A stretch of DNA of 64,000 bases from Acetobacter oeni (GTDB taxonomy: Bacteria; Pseudomonadota; Alphaproteobacteria; Acetobacterales; Acetobacteraceae), in assembly GCF_011516825.1 (NCBI RefSeq), contig NZ_WOTA01000001.1, positions 1 to 64,000 of the forward strand, in the 5' to 3' direction. The translations under genes and the position numbers were made by a program. The notes beneath the pieces were generated by a model, which had not been told where the DNA came from, ran no database searches, and saw only the letters and a list, made by a program, of their open reading frames with translations. Each line of letters starts with the position of its first letter. The stretch's first letter is position 1. Positions 8,811 through 18,014 of the stretch are shown in pieces.

Positions 8811-11130
8811 GCTCGAACGCATTGCCGCCGAGCAGGACCGCGCCGCAGGCCGCGGTCTGTCCCGTCGTGGCTTTCTCTCTGCCGCTGCGGGCAGTACCCT
8901 TCTGTTCGGTTTTGCGCGTCAGACAAAGGCAGCTCAGCTTTATCCACCCGGGGCTCCGCTGCCACCGGAAGAATTTGAACCGACGATCTGGTGTTCGGTC
9001 GCACCTGACGGAACCGTTAACGTCAATATCATCCGGGCAGAGATGGGGCAGCACATTGGTACGGCCCTCGCAAGGATCATAGCTGATGAAATGGAAGCCG
9101 ACTGGGACAAGGTAAAGATTACCTATGTCGATACAGACCCGAAATGGGGACTGATGGTTACCGGTGGCTCGTGGTCTGTCTGGATGACGTGGGATGTCTT
9201 CCGTCAGGCCGGTGCGGCCGCGCGGACGGTGCTTGTCGAGGAAGGTGCTAAACTGCTCGGCGTGACGCCGGAGAAATGCGTTGCCCGCAACGGCATGGTC
9301 ATCGCAGGAGCGCGTTCGATTTCTTTTGGCGACATCGTGGCTCAGGCGAAACCTGTACGCAGCTTTACGCCGGACCAGATGAAAAATCTGCCCTTGAAGC
9401 CTGCGTCCGACCGTCGTCTGATAGGCAAGGAAGTCAAGGCGCTTGATATTCCATCTAAGACAGATGGGACGGCGATTTACGGTATTGATGCCAAAATTGA
9501 CGGAATGGTTTACGGGCGTCCGAAGATGCCGCCGACCCGATATGGCTCGAAAGTTGTGTCTGTTGATGACAGCGTGGCAAAGAAAGTTCGCGGTTATCTT
9601 CGCTACATAGTGCTTGATGATCCTTCTGATACGGTGCCAGGCTGGGTCGTTGTGCTGGCCTCCTCGTATCCCGCAGCAATCCGGGCGACAGATGCTCTGA
9701 AGGTTGAGTGGACGCCCGGTAAGACAGCTCACGTCATGGAGAAAGACATTCTCGATCACGGCCGCATGCAAATTGACGGCAGCGATGGCGGGACGATGAT
9801 ATTTAACGATCGCGGTGTTGATGACGCGTTCAAACGCGCTCATCGCGTTGTCGAGCGTGAATATACATGCGCGTCGGTGATGCACTATCAGCTGGAGCCG
9901 ATGAACGCGATTGCCCGGCTTAAAGACGGCATATGGGAAATCCATTGCGGCAATCAGTGGCAAACATTGTTTCTCCCGGTCATTGCCAAATCTCTGGCTG
10001 TTCCGGAATCCAAAGTGAAGATGATGAGCTATCTTCTCGGAGGGGGGTTCGGTCGCCGTCTGAATGGCGACTACGCTGTTCCGGCAGCTCTGACGTCTAA
10101 GGCAATCGGCGGCAAACCGGTCAAACTGATTCTGACGCGCTCCGACGACATGATGTTTGATTCAATCCGCTCGCCTTCTGTTCAGACGGTGCGGGTCGCT
10201 CTTGATGAGAAGAACACGCTCATCGGGATGCAGCATCATGCCGCAGCAGGCTGGCCCACACAGGTTATGGCCGCAGCCTTTATGCAAAAAGGAGTGGACG
10301 GCAAACCCTATGATCAGTTCGCGATTGCCGGTGCTGATCACTGGTATGATTGCGGTCCGGTCCGGGTGCGTGCTCTGAGCAATGATCTTGCTAATGACAC
10401 GTTTCGTCCTGGCTGGCTCCGCTCGGTAAGTTCTGGCTGGACGCCATGGGCAGCCGAGCAGTTCTGGGATGAAATCGCGCATGAGATCGGCAGAGATCCT
10501 GTTGAACTTCGCCTTTCTATGCTGAATGGCGGCGGACAGGACGGCAGAAATAAAGGCGAAGCTCCCGATTCAGTTGGCGGTGCTTTGCGGCAGGCTGCTG
10601 TGCTGAAACGACTGGCGCAAAAGGTCGAGTGGGGTAAACCGCTTCCGAAAGACACAGCTATCGGCATCGCAACCACGTTCGGGCAGGAACGTGGGATGCC
10701 GACCTGGACTGCCGGCGCTGTGCGGGTTCGGGTCGATCGTAAAACCGGAATCGTGACCTGTGAGAAAATATGGCTCGTGCTTGATGCAGGAACGGTGGTC
10801 GATCCCGACGGCGCTATGGCTCAGACAGAAGGCGGTGCGCTGTGGGGGCTGAGTATGGCCCTGTGCGAAGGTAGTGAGATTGTTGATGGCGTCTGTAAAG
10901 ATCGCAATCTGGACACTTACACGCCGCTTCGGATAGCCGATGTTCCTGAAATGGATATTGAATTCGTTGAAAGCACTGAAAAGCCAATGGGTCTGGGTGA
11001 GCCGGGAGTAACAACCATCGGCGCAGCTATTGGCAATGCGATCTTTAACGCGGTGGGTGTTCGTCTTCGACATCAGCCTGTTCGCCCGGCAGATGTGCTG
11101 GCTGCTCTGAAGGAAAAAAGCTCGACCTGA
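8803..11130 (+). CDS. Molybdopterin-binding large subunit of aldehyde dehydrogenase-type complex (Tat-exported)
   Basis: A 775-residue member of the xanthine oxidase family in its single-chain periplasmic form. A twin-arginine signal SRRGFLSAAAG (Arg21-Arg22) shows Tat export of the folded cofactor enzyme. GGGFGRRLNGDY near residue 415 and GEPGVTTIGAAIGNA near the C-terminus, with the expected catalytic glutamate, are molybdopterin-site motifs. With its partners it oxidises a small aldehyde or N-heterocycle and feeds the respiratory chain. The best guess in this genomic background is acetaldehyde-to-acetate type oxidation; nicotinate or isoquinoline hydroxylation is the main alternative. The gene overlaps the [2Fe-2S] gene by eight bases, and a long hairpin follows it. 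Confidence 0.85.
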   Translation: MGRLERIAAEQDRAAGRGLSRRGFLSAAAGSTLLFGFARQTKAAQLYPPGAPLPPEEFEPTIWCSVAPDGTVNVNIIRAEMGQHIGTALARIIADEMEADWDKVKITYVDTDPKWGLMVTGGSWSVWMTWDVFRQAGAAARTVLVEEGAKLLGVTPEKCVARNGMVIAGARSISFGDIVAQAKPVRSFTPDQMKNLPLKPASDRRLIGKEVKALDIPSKTDGTAIYGIDAKIDGMVYGRPKMPPTRYGSKVVSVDDSVAKKVRGYLRYIVLDDPSDTVPGWVVVLASSYPAAIRATDALKVEWTPGKTAHVMEKDILDHGRMQIDGSDGGTMIFNDRGVDDAFKRAHRVVEREYTCASVMHYQLEPMNAIARLKDGIWEIHCGNQWQTLFLPVIAKSLAVPESKVKMMSYLLGGGFGRRLNGDYAVPAALTSKAIGGKPVKLILTRSDDMMFDSIRSPSVQTVRVALDEKNTLIGMQHHAAAGWPTQVMAAAFMQKGVDGKPYDQFAIAGADHWYDCGPVRVRALSNDLANDTFRPGWLRSVSSGWTPWAAEQFWDEIAHEIGRDPVELRLSMLNGGGQDGRNKGEAPDSVGGALRQAAVLKRLAQKVEWGKPLPKDTAIGIATTFGQERGMPTWTAGAVRVRVDRKTGIVTCEKIWLVLDAGTVVDPDGAMAQTEGGALWGLSMALCEGSEIVDGVCKDRNLDTYTPLRIADVPEMDIEFVESTEKPMGLGEPGVTTIGAAIGNAIFNAVGVRLRHQPVRPADVLAALKEKSST

Positions 11131-11136
11131 ACTACT

Positions 11137-11179
11137 GGTTTCGATGCGGGCAGGGTGATGTTCTGTCTGCATCGAAACC
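11137..11179 (+). terminator. Terminator-like hairpin after the aldehyde dehydrogenase-type operon
   Basis: GGTTTCGATGC and GCATCGAAACC pair perfectly over 11 bp. The stem continues inward for six more pairs with two G-U pairs, leaving the loop GGTGATGTT. Only a TTT follows, so termination strength is uncertain. It starts seven bases after the stop codon of the large subunit. Confidence 0.6.
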
Positions 11180-11413
11180 TTTGACACTTATTTGAATTTC
11201 CCGGCCGGTATGGTCAGGGGAAACCCGGTTCGCCTGGACAAGATGACTTTGAATCTCTGTCTGCCGGATATCCGGATCACAACCTGTTCTGTTAAATACC
11301 TGGATCGCACATCAGGTTCTTCGTGAGTTTCTGCGGGCCTTAATCAAACAGAAAATTCTGATCTTATGCGACCGCTGCGTTCCGGTAAGTCGGAATCTTG
11401 TGTGCAGCTTATG

Positions 11414-11444
11414 GTTGAAAAGTGAATTACGACACCACACATAT
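11414..11444 (+). promoter_or_regulatory. Possible sigma32-like promoter of htpG
   Basis: GTTGAAA, then 14 bases, then CCACACATAT resembles the heat-shock pattern CTTGAAA-N(11-16)-CCCCATNT, with mismatches. It lies about 80 bases upstream of a gene that is a typical heat-shock target. This is a by-eye match only. Confidence 0.25.
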
Positions 11445-11523
11445 TTTCAGTAAAGAACTGCTCTCCTTAAAAGGCAGTCTATTTAATTGACCTAAAAGTT
11501 AAAAAAGAAGGGGATACTCATAA

Positions 11524-13434
11524 ATGGCTGAACAGGAGACCGGAACTCCGTCGACCTCGACCGGAGCGGAACAGCATGAATTCAGCGCGGAGGTCGGACG
11601 TCTTCTCGATCTTGTCGTCCATTCTCTTTATTCCGAACGTGAGATTTTTCTGCGTGAACTCGTCGCAAATGCGGCAGATGCGACAGATAAACGGCGGTTC
11701 GAGGCGCTGACGGATGGTGCCCGCGCTTTGCCGGATGATGCGAAAATTCGCATTAATCCTGATAAGGATGCCCGGCTGCTGACCATTTCTGATGATGGTT
11801 CCGGCATGAGCCGGGAAGAACTCGTCAGTAATCTGGGAACGATTGCCCGTTCGGGGACACGTGCGTTCGGCAAAGAACTGGAATCTGCCAAACCGGAAGA
11901 TAAGCCAAATCTGATTGGTCAGTTTGGTGTCGGCTTTTATGCCGCCTTTATGGTGGCGGATCGGGTTGAAGTTGTCTCACGTCGTGCCGGATCGGATGAG
12001 GCATGGCGCTGGGTATCTGAAGGAAAAGGTGCCTATACGATTGAGCCTGCGACGCGTGACAAAGCGGGCACCGACATCACGCTGCATATAAAAGAAGATG
12101 CGGACGAATTTCTTGAGCCATGGAAGCTTCAGGAGATTATCCGCAAATGGGCGGATCATATTTCCTGGCCTGTTACCATTTTGAAAGACGACGGTGAAAG
12201 CCCGGCCAATGAAGGTACAGCATTGTGGCGGAAGCCGAAAAGCGAACTAACCGACGATCAGATCAATGATTTTTATCGTCATATCACGCATAATTTCGAT
12301 ACCCCCTGGGCAACACTTCACTGGCATGCCGAAGGGACGATAGAATTTAGCGCCCTGCTGTTTATCCCCGGGTCCCGTCCGTTCGAATTTGGTGAACAGT
12401 CTCGGGAAAGTAAGATTCGCCTGCATGTCCGGCGCATGTTCATTACTGACGATGCGATGCTGCTTCCCGCATGGCTGCGTTTTGTTCAGGGCGTGGTGGA
12501 CACGGAAGACCTGCCGCTGAACGTCTCACGTGAAATGCTGCAATCGACGCCGGTTCTTGCGCGTATCCGCAAGGCTGTCACAGGTCGCGTGCTGAATGAA
12601 CTTAAATCCCGCTCATCTGACGCAGATTCATTCCTGACATTCTGGGAAAATTTTGGCTCGATTATCAAGGAAGGAATCTGGGAGGATGCCGAGCACCGTA
12701 CCGAACTGGCCGGTCTGGCCCGTTTCCGGTCGAGTGTTCTCTCTGTCACCGAAAATTCAGGGGATACGCCGAACTCCTGGACAACTCTGGTCGATTATAT
12801 TTCCCGGATGAAGCCAGAGCAGGACGCGATTTACTATCTCACAGGTGATAATGAAGAGGCGCTTGCCAGTTCACCGCAACTCGAGGGTTTTCGGGCGCGC
12901 GGGATCGAAGTTTTGCTGCTGTCCGAGCCGGTTGATTCTTTCTGGCCGGACCGTTTGACCAGCTTTGAAGGTAAGTCGCTGAAGAGCGTGACTCAGGGCC
13001 ATGCGGATCTTGAAAAGTTTCTGGTCGAGGGTGAGGCTGCGGAAGGAGAAGCCGCAGATCTGGAAATTCTGATCCCGGCGCTCAAAGAAGCTCTGGGCAA
13101 CGATGTTTCAGACGTCCGGGGTACTGATCGTCTGGTCACCAGTGCGGTTGTTCTGGCTGCTCCGGAGCATGGCATGGACCTGCAGATGCTCAAGCTTATG
13201 CGACGCAGTGGGCAGAAAGTCCCGGAGACAGCACCCATACTGGAGCTGAATCCTCGTAACGACCTTGTGAGGGAGCTTGCGCGTAAGGCTGCCGAGAAAA
13301 GTGCCGCAGTCAGCGAGTTGGCAAAAGTTCTTCTGGATGTTGCGCGTATTCAGGACGGGGAAAGCCCGAAAGATCCCGCTTTGTTTGCTCAGCGTCTGAC
13401 CGGGTTGCTGGCAGAAGCTGTCAAAGTCGGGTGA
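11524..13434 (+). CDS. htpG: Molecular chaperone HtpG (Hsp90)
   Basis: A 636-residue bacterial Hsp90. The N-terminal ATPase domain shows [40 protein letters not shown] and [13 protein letters not shown]; the middle domain includes [11 protein letters not shown]. Length is typical for HtpG. It is a dimeric ATP-dependent chaperone acting late in cytosolic protein folding under heat or other stress. The ATG at 11524 follows a GAAGGGGA ribosome binding site. It is a single-gene unit ended by a perfect 11-bp hairpin. Confidence 0.97.
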   Translation: MAEQETGTPSTSTGAEQHEFSAEVGRLLDLVVHSLYSEREIFLRELVANAADATDKRRFEALTDGARALPDDAKIRINPDKDARLLTISDDGSGMSREELVSNLGTIARSGTRAFGKELESAKPEDKPNLIGQFGVGFYAAFMVADRVEVVSRRAGSDEAWRWVSEGKGAYTIEPATRDKAGTDITLHIKEDADEFLEPWKLQEIIRKWADHISWPVTILKDDGESPANEGTALWRKPKSELTDDQINDFYRHITHNFDTPWATLHWHAEGTIEFSALLFIPGSRPFEFGEQSRESKIRLHVRRMFITDDAMLLPAWLRFVQGVVDTEDLPLNVSREMLQSTPVLARIRKAVTGRVLNELKSRSSDADSFLTFWENFGSIIKEGIWEDAEHRTELAGLARFRSSVLSVTENSGDTPNSWTTLVDYISRMKPEQDAIYYLTGDNEEALASSPQLEGFRARGIEVLLLSEPVDSFWPDRLTSFEGKSLKSVTQGHADLEKFLVEGEAAEGEAADLEILIPALKEALGNDVSDVRGTDRLVTSAVVLAAPEHGMDLQMLKLMRRSGQKVPETAPILELNPRNDLVRELARKAAEKSAAVSELAKVLLDVARIQDGESPKDPALFAQRLTGLLAEAVKVG

Positions 13435-13500
13435 GAGAGGCTGTTTGGTCGTCGAATGACTGTATTTTTCGGCTGATACGGATGACCTGATTTTGAAGAC

Positions 13501-13529
13501 CGGCTGACTATTGAAAATATAGTCAGCCG
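13501..13529. terminator. Terminator between htpG and uup
   Basis: CGGCTGACTAT and ATAGTCAGCCG pair perfectly around TGAAAAT. It lies between convergent genes and could serve both, although only AGTTG follows on the + strand. A smaller CCTGA...TCAGG element with a T run follows at 13541-13557. Confidence 0.7.
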
Positions 13530-13552
13530 AGTTGAACGAGCCTGATTTTTTA

Positions 13553-15379
13553 TCAGGTCCCGAAAGTTTCGCGTTTTACTTCGAGTTCGAGCCACTGCTC
13601 TTCTGCTGTTGTCAGCGCGCGCTCGGCAGTGTCGAGTGCTTCGGTGTGGCGATTAAAAGCTTTCGGGTCGCGGGAATAGAGATCAGCATCAGCCAGTTTC
13701 CTGCGAAGCTTTTCGATCTCCGTTTCCAGCTCAGCGATCCGGCCAGGCAATTTCTCCAGGGCATGCTGGTCTTTATAAGACAACTTTCGTGTACCGACAG
13801 TTTTTTGCGTCGGAACCAAAGAGGGCAGAGCTTTCTCATGCTCCGGAGAGGGGTGCTGTTCCGGAACATGTCGTTCGTCAGGTGCTACACCCGCACGCTG
13901 CGCCAGCATGTCGCTATAGCCGCCAGCATATTCGGTCCATGAGCCGCCCCCCGTTGCTACCAGAACTGATGTTGCAACGCGGTCAAGAAAGTCGCGGTCG
14001 TGGCTGACAATCAGAACTGTTCCGTCATAGGCCGCCAGCATTTCCTGCAGAAGATCGAGTGTTTCAAGATCGAGATCATTTGTCGGTTCGTCGAGAACAA
14101 GCAGATTAGAGGGACGTGCAAGCGCACAGGCCAGCATCAGGCGCCCCCGTTCTCCACCTGACAGCCGTCCGACCGGAGTGCGTGCCTGCTCAGGACGAAA
14201 CAGAAAATCTTTCATGTAACCAATGACATGCCGCTTTTCATCTCCGACCTGAACCATATCGCCGCCACCGCCGGTCAGCGTGTCGGCAAGTGTCCGGTCC
14301 GGATCAAGGGCACGGCGTTGCTGGTCGAGTGTAATCATGGCGACGGAAGGCCCTAGGGTAACGGTGCCGGAGTCCGGAGTATCAACGCCCGTCAGCAACC
14401 GGAGCAGTGTGGTTTTGCCAGCTCCGTTCGCTCCGACAATCCCCATTCGGTCCCCTCGTATGACCCGAAGATCCAGATTTTTTACGATTGGTCTGTTGCC
14501 CCATGCCTTGGACACCTGCTCCGCTACGGAAACGAGCTTTCCGGACTGGCCTGTTGTCTGGGCTGTCAGGGTGACATTTCCCTGTGGACGTACGGCGTCC
14601 ATGCGTGCCGCACGAAGAGCTCCCAGTTCGGCTACCCGGCGGACATTCCGTTTGCGGCGTCCCGTGACGCCGTAGCGCATCCAGTCTTCCTCACGGGCAA
14701 TCTGTCGATCAAGTTTGTGGGCATCACGTTCTTCCTGCTCAAGAACCTCCTCGCGCCATGTTTCGAACCGCTCAAAACCCTGATCGAGACGTCGTGTTGT
14801 TCCCCGCTCGAGCCAGACTACGCTGCGTGACAGGGTTTCAAGCAGACGTCTGTCATGACTGATAATGACCATGGCTGTGCGAAGAGAAAGCAATTCGCGT
14901 TCCAGCCACTCAATGGTTGGCATGTCGAGGTGATTCGTAGGCTCATCAAGGAGCAGGACATCCGGTTCAGCGGCAAGAACACGGGCGAGAGCACAGCGTC
15001 GCGCTTCGCCACCCGACAAAGTCGCCGGATTTTCCTCCGGACTCATCCCGAGTGCGTCGAGCATGGCGCTGGCACGCCACTCGGCGGAAGGATCGGTCAG
15101 ACCGGCAAGAACGTAGTCGAGTGCGGTATTGTGTCCTGAAAGATCGGGCTCTTGCGGAAGGTAGCGCAGAGTCGTCCCGGGCTGGAGAAATCTGGTGCCG
15201 GAGTCAGCTAAAATTTCCCCGGCCGCAATGCGAAGAAGCGTTGATTTTCCGGAACCATTGCGTCCGACAAGGCATAGCCTTTCGCCCGCAGAGATCGAGA
15301 ATCCGGTCCCTTCCAGTAATGGTTTCCCACCAAGAGTGAGAGTGATGTCCTGAAGCAGGAGAAGAGGAGGAGCAGCCAT
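13553..15379 (-). CDS. uup: ABC-F family ATPase, Uup-type
   Basis: A 608-residue soluble protein with two ABC ATPase domains and no membrane segment. The first has GRNGSGKST, LSGGEARR and LLLDEPTNHLD; the second has GANGAGKTT, LSGGERGR and LVLDEPTNDLD. The C-terminal about 80 residues form a charged coiled coil (EKLPGRIAELETEIEKLRRK), the feature separating Uup from EttA. Uup proteins act on ribosomes or branched DNA and affect transposon excision. It lies 80 bases upstream of phyR's stop on the same strand, so it may share the phyR transcript. Confidence 0.88.
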   Translation of the reverse strand: MAAPPLLLLQDITLTLGGKPLLEGTGFSISAGERLCLVGRNGSGKSTLLRIAAGEILADSGTRFLQPGTTLRYLPQEPDLSGHNTALDYVLAGLTDPSAEWRASAMLDALGMSPEENPATLSGGEARRCALARVLAAEPDVLLLDEPTNHLDMPTIEWLERELLSLRTAMVIISHDRRLLETLSRSVVWLERGTTRRLDQGFERFETWREEVLEQEERDAHKLDRQIAREEDWMRYGVTGRRKRNVRRVAELGALRAARMDAVRPQGNVTLTAQTTGQSGKLVSVAEQVSKAWGNRPIVKNLDLRVIRGDRMGIVGANGAGKTTLLRLLTGVDTPDSGTVTLGPSVAMITLDQQRRALDPDRTLADTLTGGGGDMVQVGDEKRHVIGYMKDFLFRPEQARTPVGRLSGGERGRLMLACALARPSNLLVLDEPTNDLDLETLDLLQEMLAAYDGTVLIVSHDRDFLDRVATSVLVATGGGSWTEYAGGYSDMLAQRAGVAPDERHVPEQHPSPEHEKALPSLVPTQKTVGTRKLSYKDQHALEKLPGRIAELETEIEKLRRKLADADLYSRDPKAFNRHTEALDTAERALTTAEEQWLELEVKRETFGT

Positions 15380-15459
15380 GTCCGGAAAGTGCGGCCAAGC
15401 GCTGTGCGATGCAAGCTGTCAGACGGTTTTCTGCCTCAAATATCCGGCGCGGTGCCATA

Positions 15460-16197
15460 TCAGGGAAGAGGGACCCCGCCTGTGATGGCCTGATATGTCG
15501 CGGTTGCCAGCGTCATGGGTTCGAACGGTTTGGTGATGACGAAGGACGGTTCGACGGTGTTACCTGTCAGAAGACATTCAGGATAAGCAGTTACGAAGAT
15601 CACCGGGACAGTCATGGACTGCATGATTTCGGTGACGGCATCCATGCCATTGCCACCGTCACCGAGATTGATGTCGGCAAGAATCAGACCGGGGCGTGTT
15701 TCCTTTGCAAGGGCAACAGCTTCTGCCTGCGTATGTGCAACCCCCGCCACAGTATGACCACATCGCAGAACAAGATCTTCAATGTCCATGGCGATAATCG
15801 GTTCGTCTTCAATAATCAGAATTGACGTCTGGGAGACGGAGCGGATTGTTTTATGTGCCGCGGCGATCTGAGCTTCCGCTTCTTCAGGCTTCAGTTCCAG
15901 AATTCTGGCTGCCTGTCCGGCCGACACGCCTTCGAGCGTAGTAAGAAGTAAAAGCTCACGCTGTATGAGGGTGAGTGTATGTGGCTGCTCCCCATCGCTC
16001 AGGCTTGCCGCTTTTTGCGAAATCGCGCGATACAGACCATGGCGGGCCGGAAGCGCTTCTCCCGCGCGGGATGCAAGATCACGGAGGCTTTCAGCAACCA
16101 GAAGGTCGCCACGTGGCTGGCTTCCGGTCAGGGCCCGTGCATAACGTCGCGCATAGGGGAGGGCGCGGATCAGTTCGCTTCGTTGCGAATCGGGCAT
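15460..16197 (-). CDS. phyR: PhyR, response regulator and anti-anti-sigma factor of the general stress response
   Basis: A 245-residue protein with an N-terminal sigma-like domain (residues about 1-120, including LPYARRYARALTG and LLLTTLEGVSAGQAARIL) and a C-terminal receiver domain (ILIIEDEPIIAMDIEDLV, phospho-acceptor Asp in LILADINLGDG, then FVTAYPE). This order is unique to PhyR. When phosphorylated, its sigma-like domain binds NepR and frees EcfG. The gene is divergent from the ECF sigma gene with 54 bases between the starts, and nepR and a kinase follow on the other strand. Confidence 0.95.
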   Translation of the reverse strand: MPDSQRSELIRALPYARRYARALTGSQPRGDLLVAESLRDLASRAGEALPARHGLYRAISQKAASLSDGEQPHTLTLIQRELLLLTTLEGVSAGQAARILELKPEEAEAQIAAAHKTIRSVSQTSILIIEDEPIIAMDIEDLVLRCGHTVAGVAHTQAEAVALAKETRPGLILADINLGDGGNGMDAVTEIMQSMTVPVIFVTAYPECLLTGNTVEPSFVITKPFEPMTLATATYQAITGGVPLP

Positions 16198-16251
16198 CGT
16201 GGAGTTTCCTTACGCGGCAGGAACCGAAATGACAGGCGGTATTAAATTGGC

Positions 16252-16848
16252 ATGGCGGACCATGATCAGAAAAGGGCCTGTTTTCTGAGTGCTGCGGCAA
16301 ATTCCGATTGTGCGCCAGTGCCAGGAAACAATACGAAGGCAGAGAATGCTTCTGCTTCATCCCGGTTTCGTGATGAAATCGTTGGTCTTTTGCCTGAATT
16401 ACGCGCTTTTTCGCGTTTTCTGAGCCACGACAGGGTGCGGGCTGATGATCTTGTACAGGAAGCTGTCATGCGGGCTCTTGCATCACGGGCGCAATTTGAT
16501 CCTTCGACAAATCTGAAAGCCTGGACTTTTACCATTTTGCGCAATTTATTCTACGAGCAGGGGCGTCGCCGCAAACGTGAGCAGGCGGTTCTGGAACAAT
16601 ATGGTTCAGGCACCCGTATGAATGCCAGTCCGGATGCTGATTCTTATCAGGTATCCGATCTCGACAGCATGCTCTGGCAACTGTCGCCGCTTTTGCGTGA
16701 AGCTCTGATGCTCGTCGGAGCCCAGGAGATGTCATATGATGAGGCGGCTGTTATCTGTGGTGTGGCTGTCGGAACGATGAAAGCCCGTGTCTCCCGGGCT
16801 CGCGCGGCGCTTATCGCAATTCGGGATTGCGCCGTGAAAGACAATTAA
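16252..16848 (+). CDS. ECF sigma factor, EcfG type (first copy)
   Basis: A 198-residue sigma-70 family protein with region 2 (LPELRAFSRFLSHDRVRADD, LKAWTFTILRNLFYEQGRR) and region 4 (LLREALMLVGAQEMSYDEAA, GTMKARVSRARAAL). VGAQEMSYDEAAVICGVAVG fits the EcfG group that directs the alphaproteobacterial general stress response. The N-terminal about 40 residues are non-conserved. It is divergent from phyR and followed by a second ECF sigma gene and nepR. Which of the two sigmas NepR holds cannot be read from sequence. Confidence 0.88.
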   Translation: MADHDQKRACFLSAAANSDCAPVPGNNTKAENASASSRFRDEIVGLLPELRAFSRFLSHDRVRADDLVQEAVMRALASRAQFDPSTNLKAWTFTILRNLFYEQGRRRKREQAVLEQYGSGTRMNASPDADSYQVSDLDSMLWQLSPLLREALMLVGAQEMSYDEAAVICGVAVGTMKARVSRARAALIAIRDCAVKDN

Positions 16849-16970
16849 ACGGGTCTGTTTTCTGCTCTGGTATGAATGGTCTCTCGTTTTCGTGATATCT
16901 TTCTTCAGGTTCGATGCAACCAAATCAGTTCCCCATTCATTCATTGTTCAGAATAAGGGGAATAAAGATA

Positions 16971-17555
16971 ATGGCTGATACATTCCATACCCAGATTGTT
17001 TCTATCCTGCCGAAGCTTCGTGTTCAGGCTCTCGCTCTGACCCGCAATCGCGCACAGGCTGAAGATCTGGTTCAGGATGCGGTGTGCAACGCTTTGAATG
17101 CACGCGACAGCTTCATTCCCGGAACGAATTTTGCGGCATGGATGCATCGTATCCTTCGTAACCGTTTCATATCGGATCTCAGAAAACAGCGGGCTACATC
17201 TGACATTGATGATGTTCCGGGTGAGCTTTTGTCCAGTAAGGCGGATCACGAAGACCGCCTGGCTGTGAAAGATCTTGGATATGCTCTGGCCCGACTTCCG
17301 GATGACCAGCGTGAGGCGCTGGTTATGGTTGTGCTGCATGGTATGAGCTATCAGGAGCTGGCGGAATCCACAGGATGTGCTGTGGGAACGGCAAAGAGCC
17401 GTGTCTTCAGGGCGCGGCGTCAGCTTGAAGCCTGGATGACCGGGGAGCTTCCGGAAGATGACGGGTTGCGTCAGCGTGCATCTGCGTTGCGTAACGAGGT
17501 TGATCGCCGGAAAATGATGGGCGCAGCAACCCGTTCGAACGGGTTGCGTGGATAA
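16971..17555 (+). CDS. ECF sigma factor, EcfG-like (second copy)
   Basis: A 194-residue sigma-70 family protein with region 2 (LPKLRVQALALTRNRAQAEDLV, AAWMHRILRNRFISDLRK) and region 4 (LPDDQREALVMVVLHGMSYQ, GCAVGTAKSRVFRARRQL). The ATG at 16971 follows AAGGGGAATAAAG, a good ribosome binding site; the frame is open to 16914 but the extra residues are not family-like. It sits between the first sigma gene and nepR, as ecfG does in canonical loci. It diverges clearly from the first copy, so this is not a recent tandem duplication. Confidence 0.88.
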   Translation: MADTFHTQIVSILPKLRVQALALTRNRAQAEDLVQDAVCNALNARDSFIPGTNFAAWMHRILRNRFISDLRKQRATSDIDDVPGELLSSKADHEDRLAVKDLGYALARLPDDQREALVMVVLHGMSYQELAESTGCAVGTAKSRVFRARRQLEAWMTGELPEDDGLRQRASALRNEVDRRKMMGAATRSNGLRG

Positions 17556-17595
17556 ATTAAGATTCGGGGAATAAATTTTTAAGCCGGGGTATGGT

Positions 17596-17832
17596 ATGGT
17601 GACCCATTCTTTCCCGGCATCGCGCCCGGAGCCTTTGGAACATTTGCCGGGATGGTTGTCGATGTCGGCCAGGGACGAGAAGTCCGTATCTGCGAAAAAA
17701 AGCAGAAAAAGAGGGGACGACGCCTTTGAGATATGGCTCCGGCGTGGGTTGCATCAGCTTTTTGATGATGTGGCAAAGGAGCCTGTCCCGGAGGAATTGC
17801 TGAAGATTATCGAAGAGGACAGGGATTCATGA
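17596..17832 (+). CDS. nepR: NepR anti-sigma factor
   Basis: A 78-residue protein. Its C-terminal half, WLRRGLHQLFDDVAKEPVPE then ELLKIIEE, matches the NepR core helices that clamp EcfG. The N-terminal half is variable and basic (SAKKSRKRG), as usual. It lies 40 bases after the second sigma gene. An ATG at 17662 is an alternative start that keeps the core; I kept 17596 because GGGG lies just upstream. The partner switch is PhyR-P binding NepR and releasing the sigma factor. Confidence 0.9.
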   Translation: MVTHSFPASRPEPLEHLPGWLSMSARDEKSVSAKKSRKRGDDAFEIWLRRGLHQLFDDVAKEPVPEELLKIIEEDRDS

Positions 17833-18014
17833 GGCGACTTCGCCGAAGATTTTTGTCATTTTCTGAATAATCTCTGGCGGGCTGATTGTGTGTGTCCCTG
17901 TAAAAACCTCTTTGCCCCGCAATTATCCTGTAATCTGAACCTGTTGCGAATTCCTGCGGATTTTCTGAGGGCTGTTATGGCTTGCATCTCATGAAAGTGG
18001 TGTCGGGAGAGCAG

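Larger units (their letters stand above)
11131..11523. other. Non-coding region upstream of htpG
   Basis: A 393-bp gap. Its left end holds the operon terminator hairpin (11137-11179). The rest shows no convincing gene. A possible heat-shock-type promoter lies near 11414-11444, and GAAGGGGA before the htpG start is a good ribosome binding site. Confidence 0.5.

Noticed and set aside
8752-9963. Long minus-strand frame of 403 codons inside the molybdopterin subunit gene
   Set aside because: It lies wholly antisense to a gene with clear family motifs and shows no motif of its own; its composition (His/Arg/Asn rich) is that of a shadow frame.
13541-13557. Second terminator after htpG
   Set aside because: Only a 5-bp stem and it overlaps the uup stop codon; the 13501-13529 hairpin is the better candidate.
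16220-16244. EcfG-type promoter between phyR and the first sigma gene
   Set aside because: A GGAAC is present but no CGTT follows at 16-18 bases.
16252-17555. Recent tandem duplication of a sigma gene
   Set aside because: The two products share only family motifs and differ over most of their length, so this is not a recent copy.
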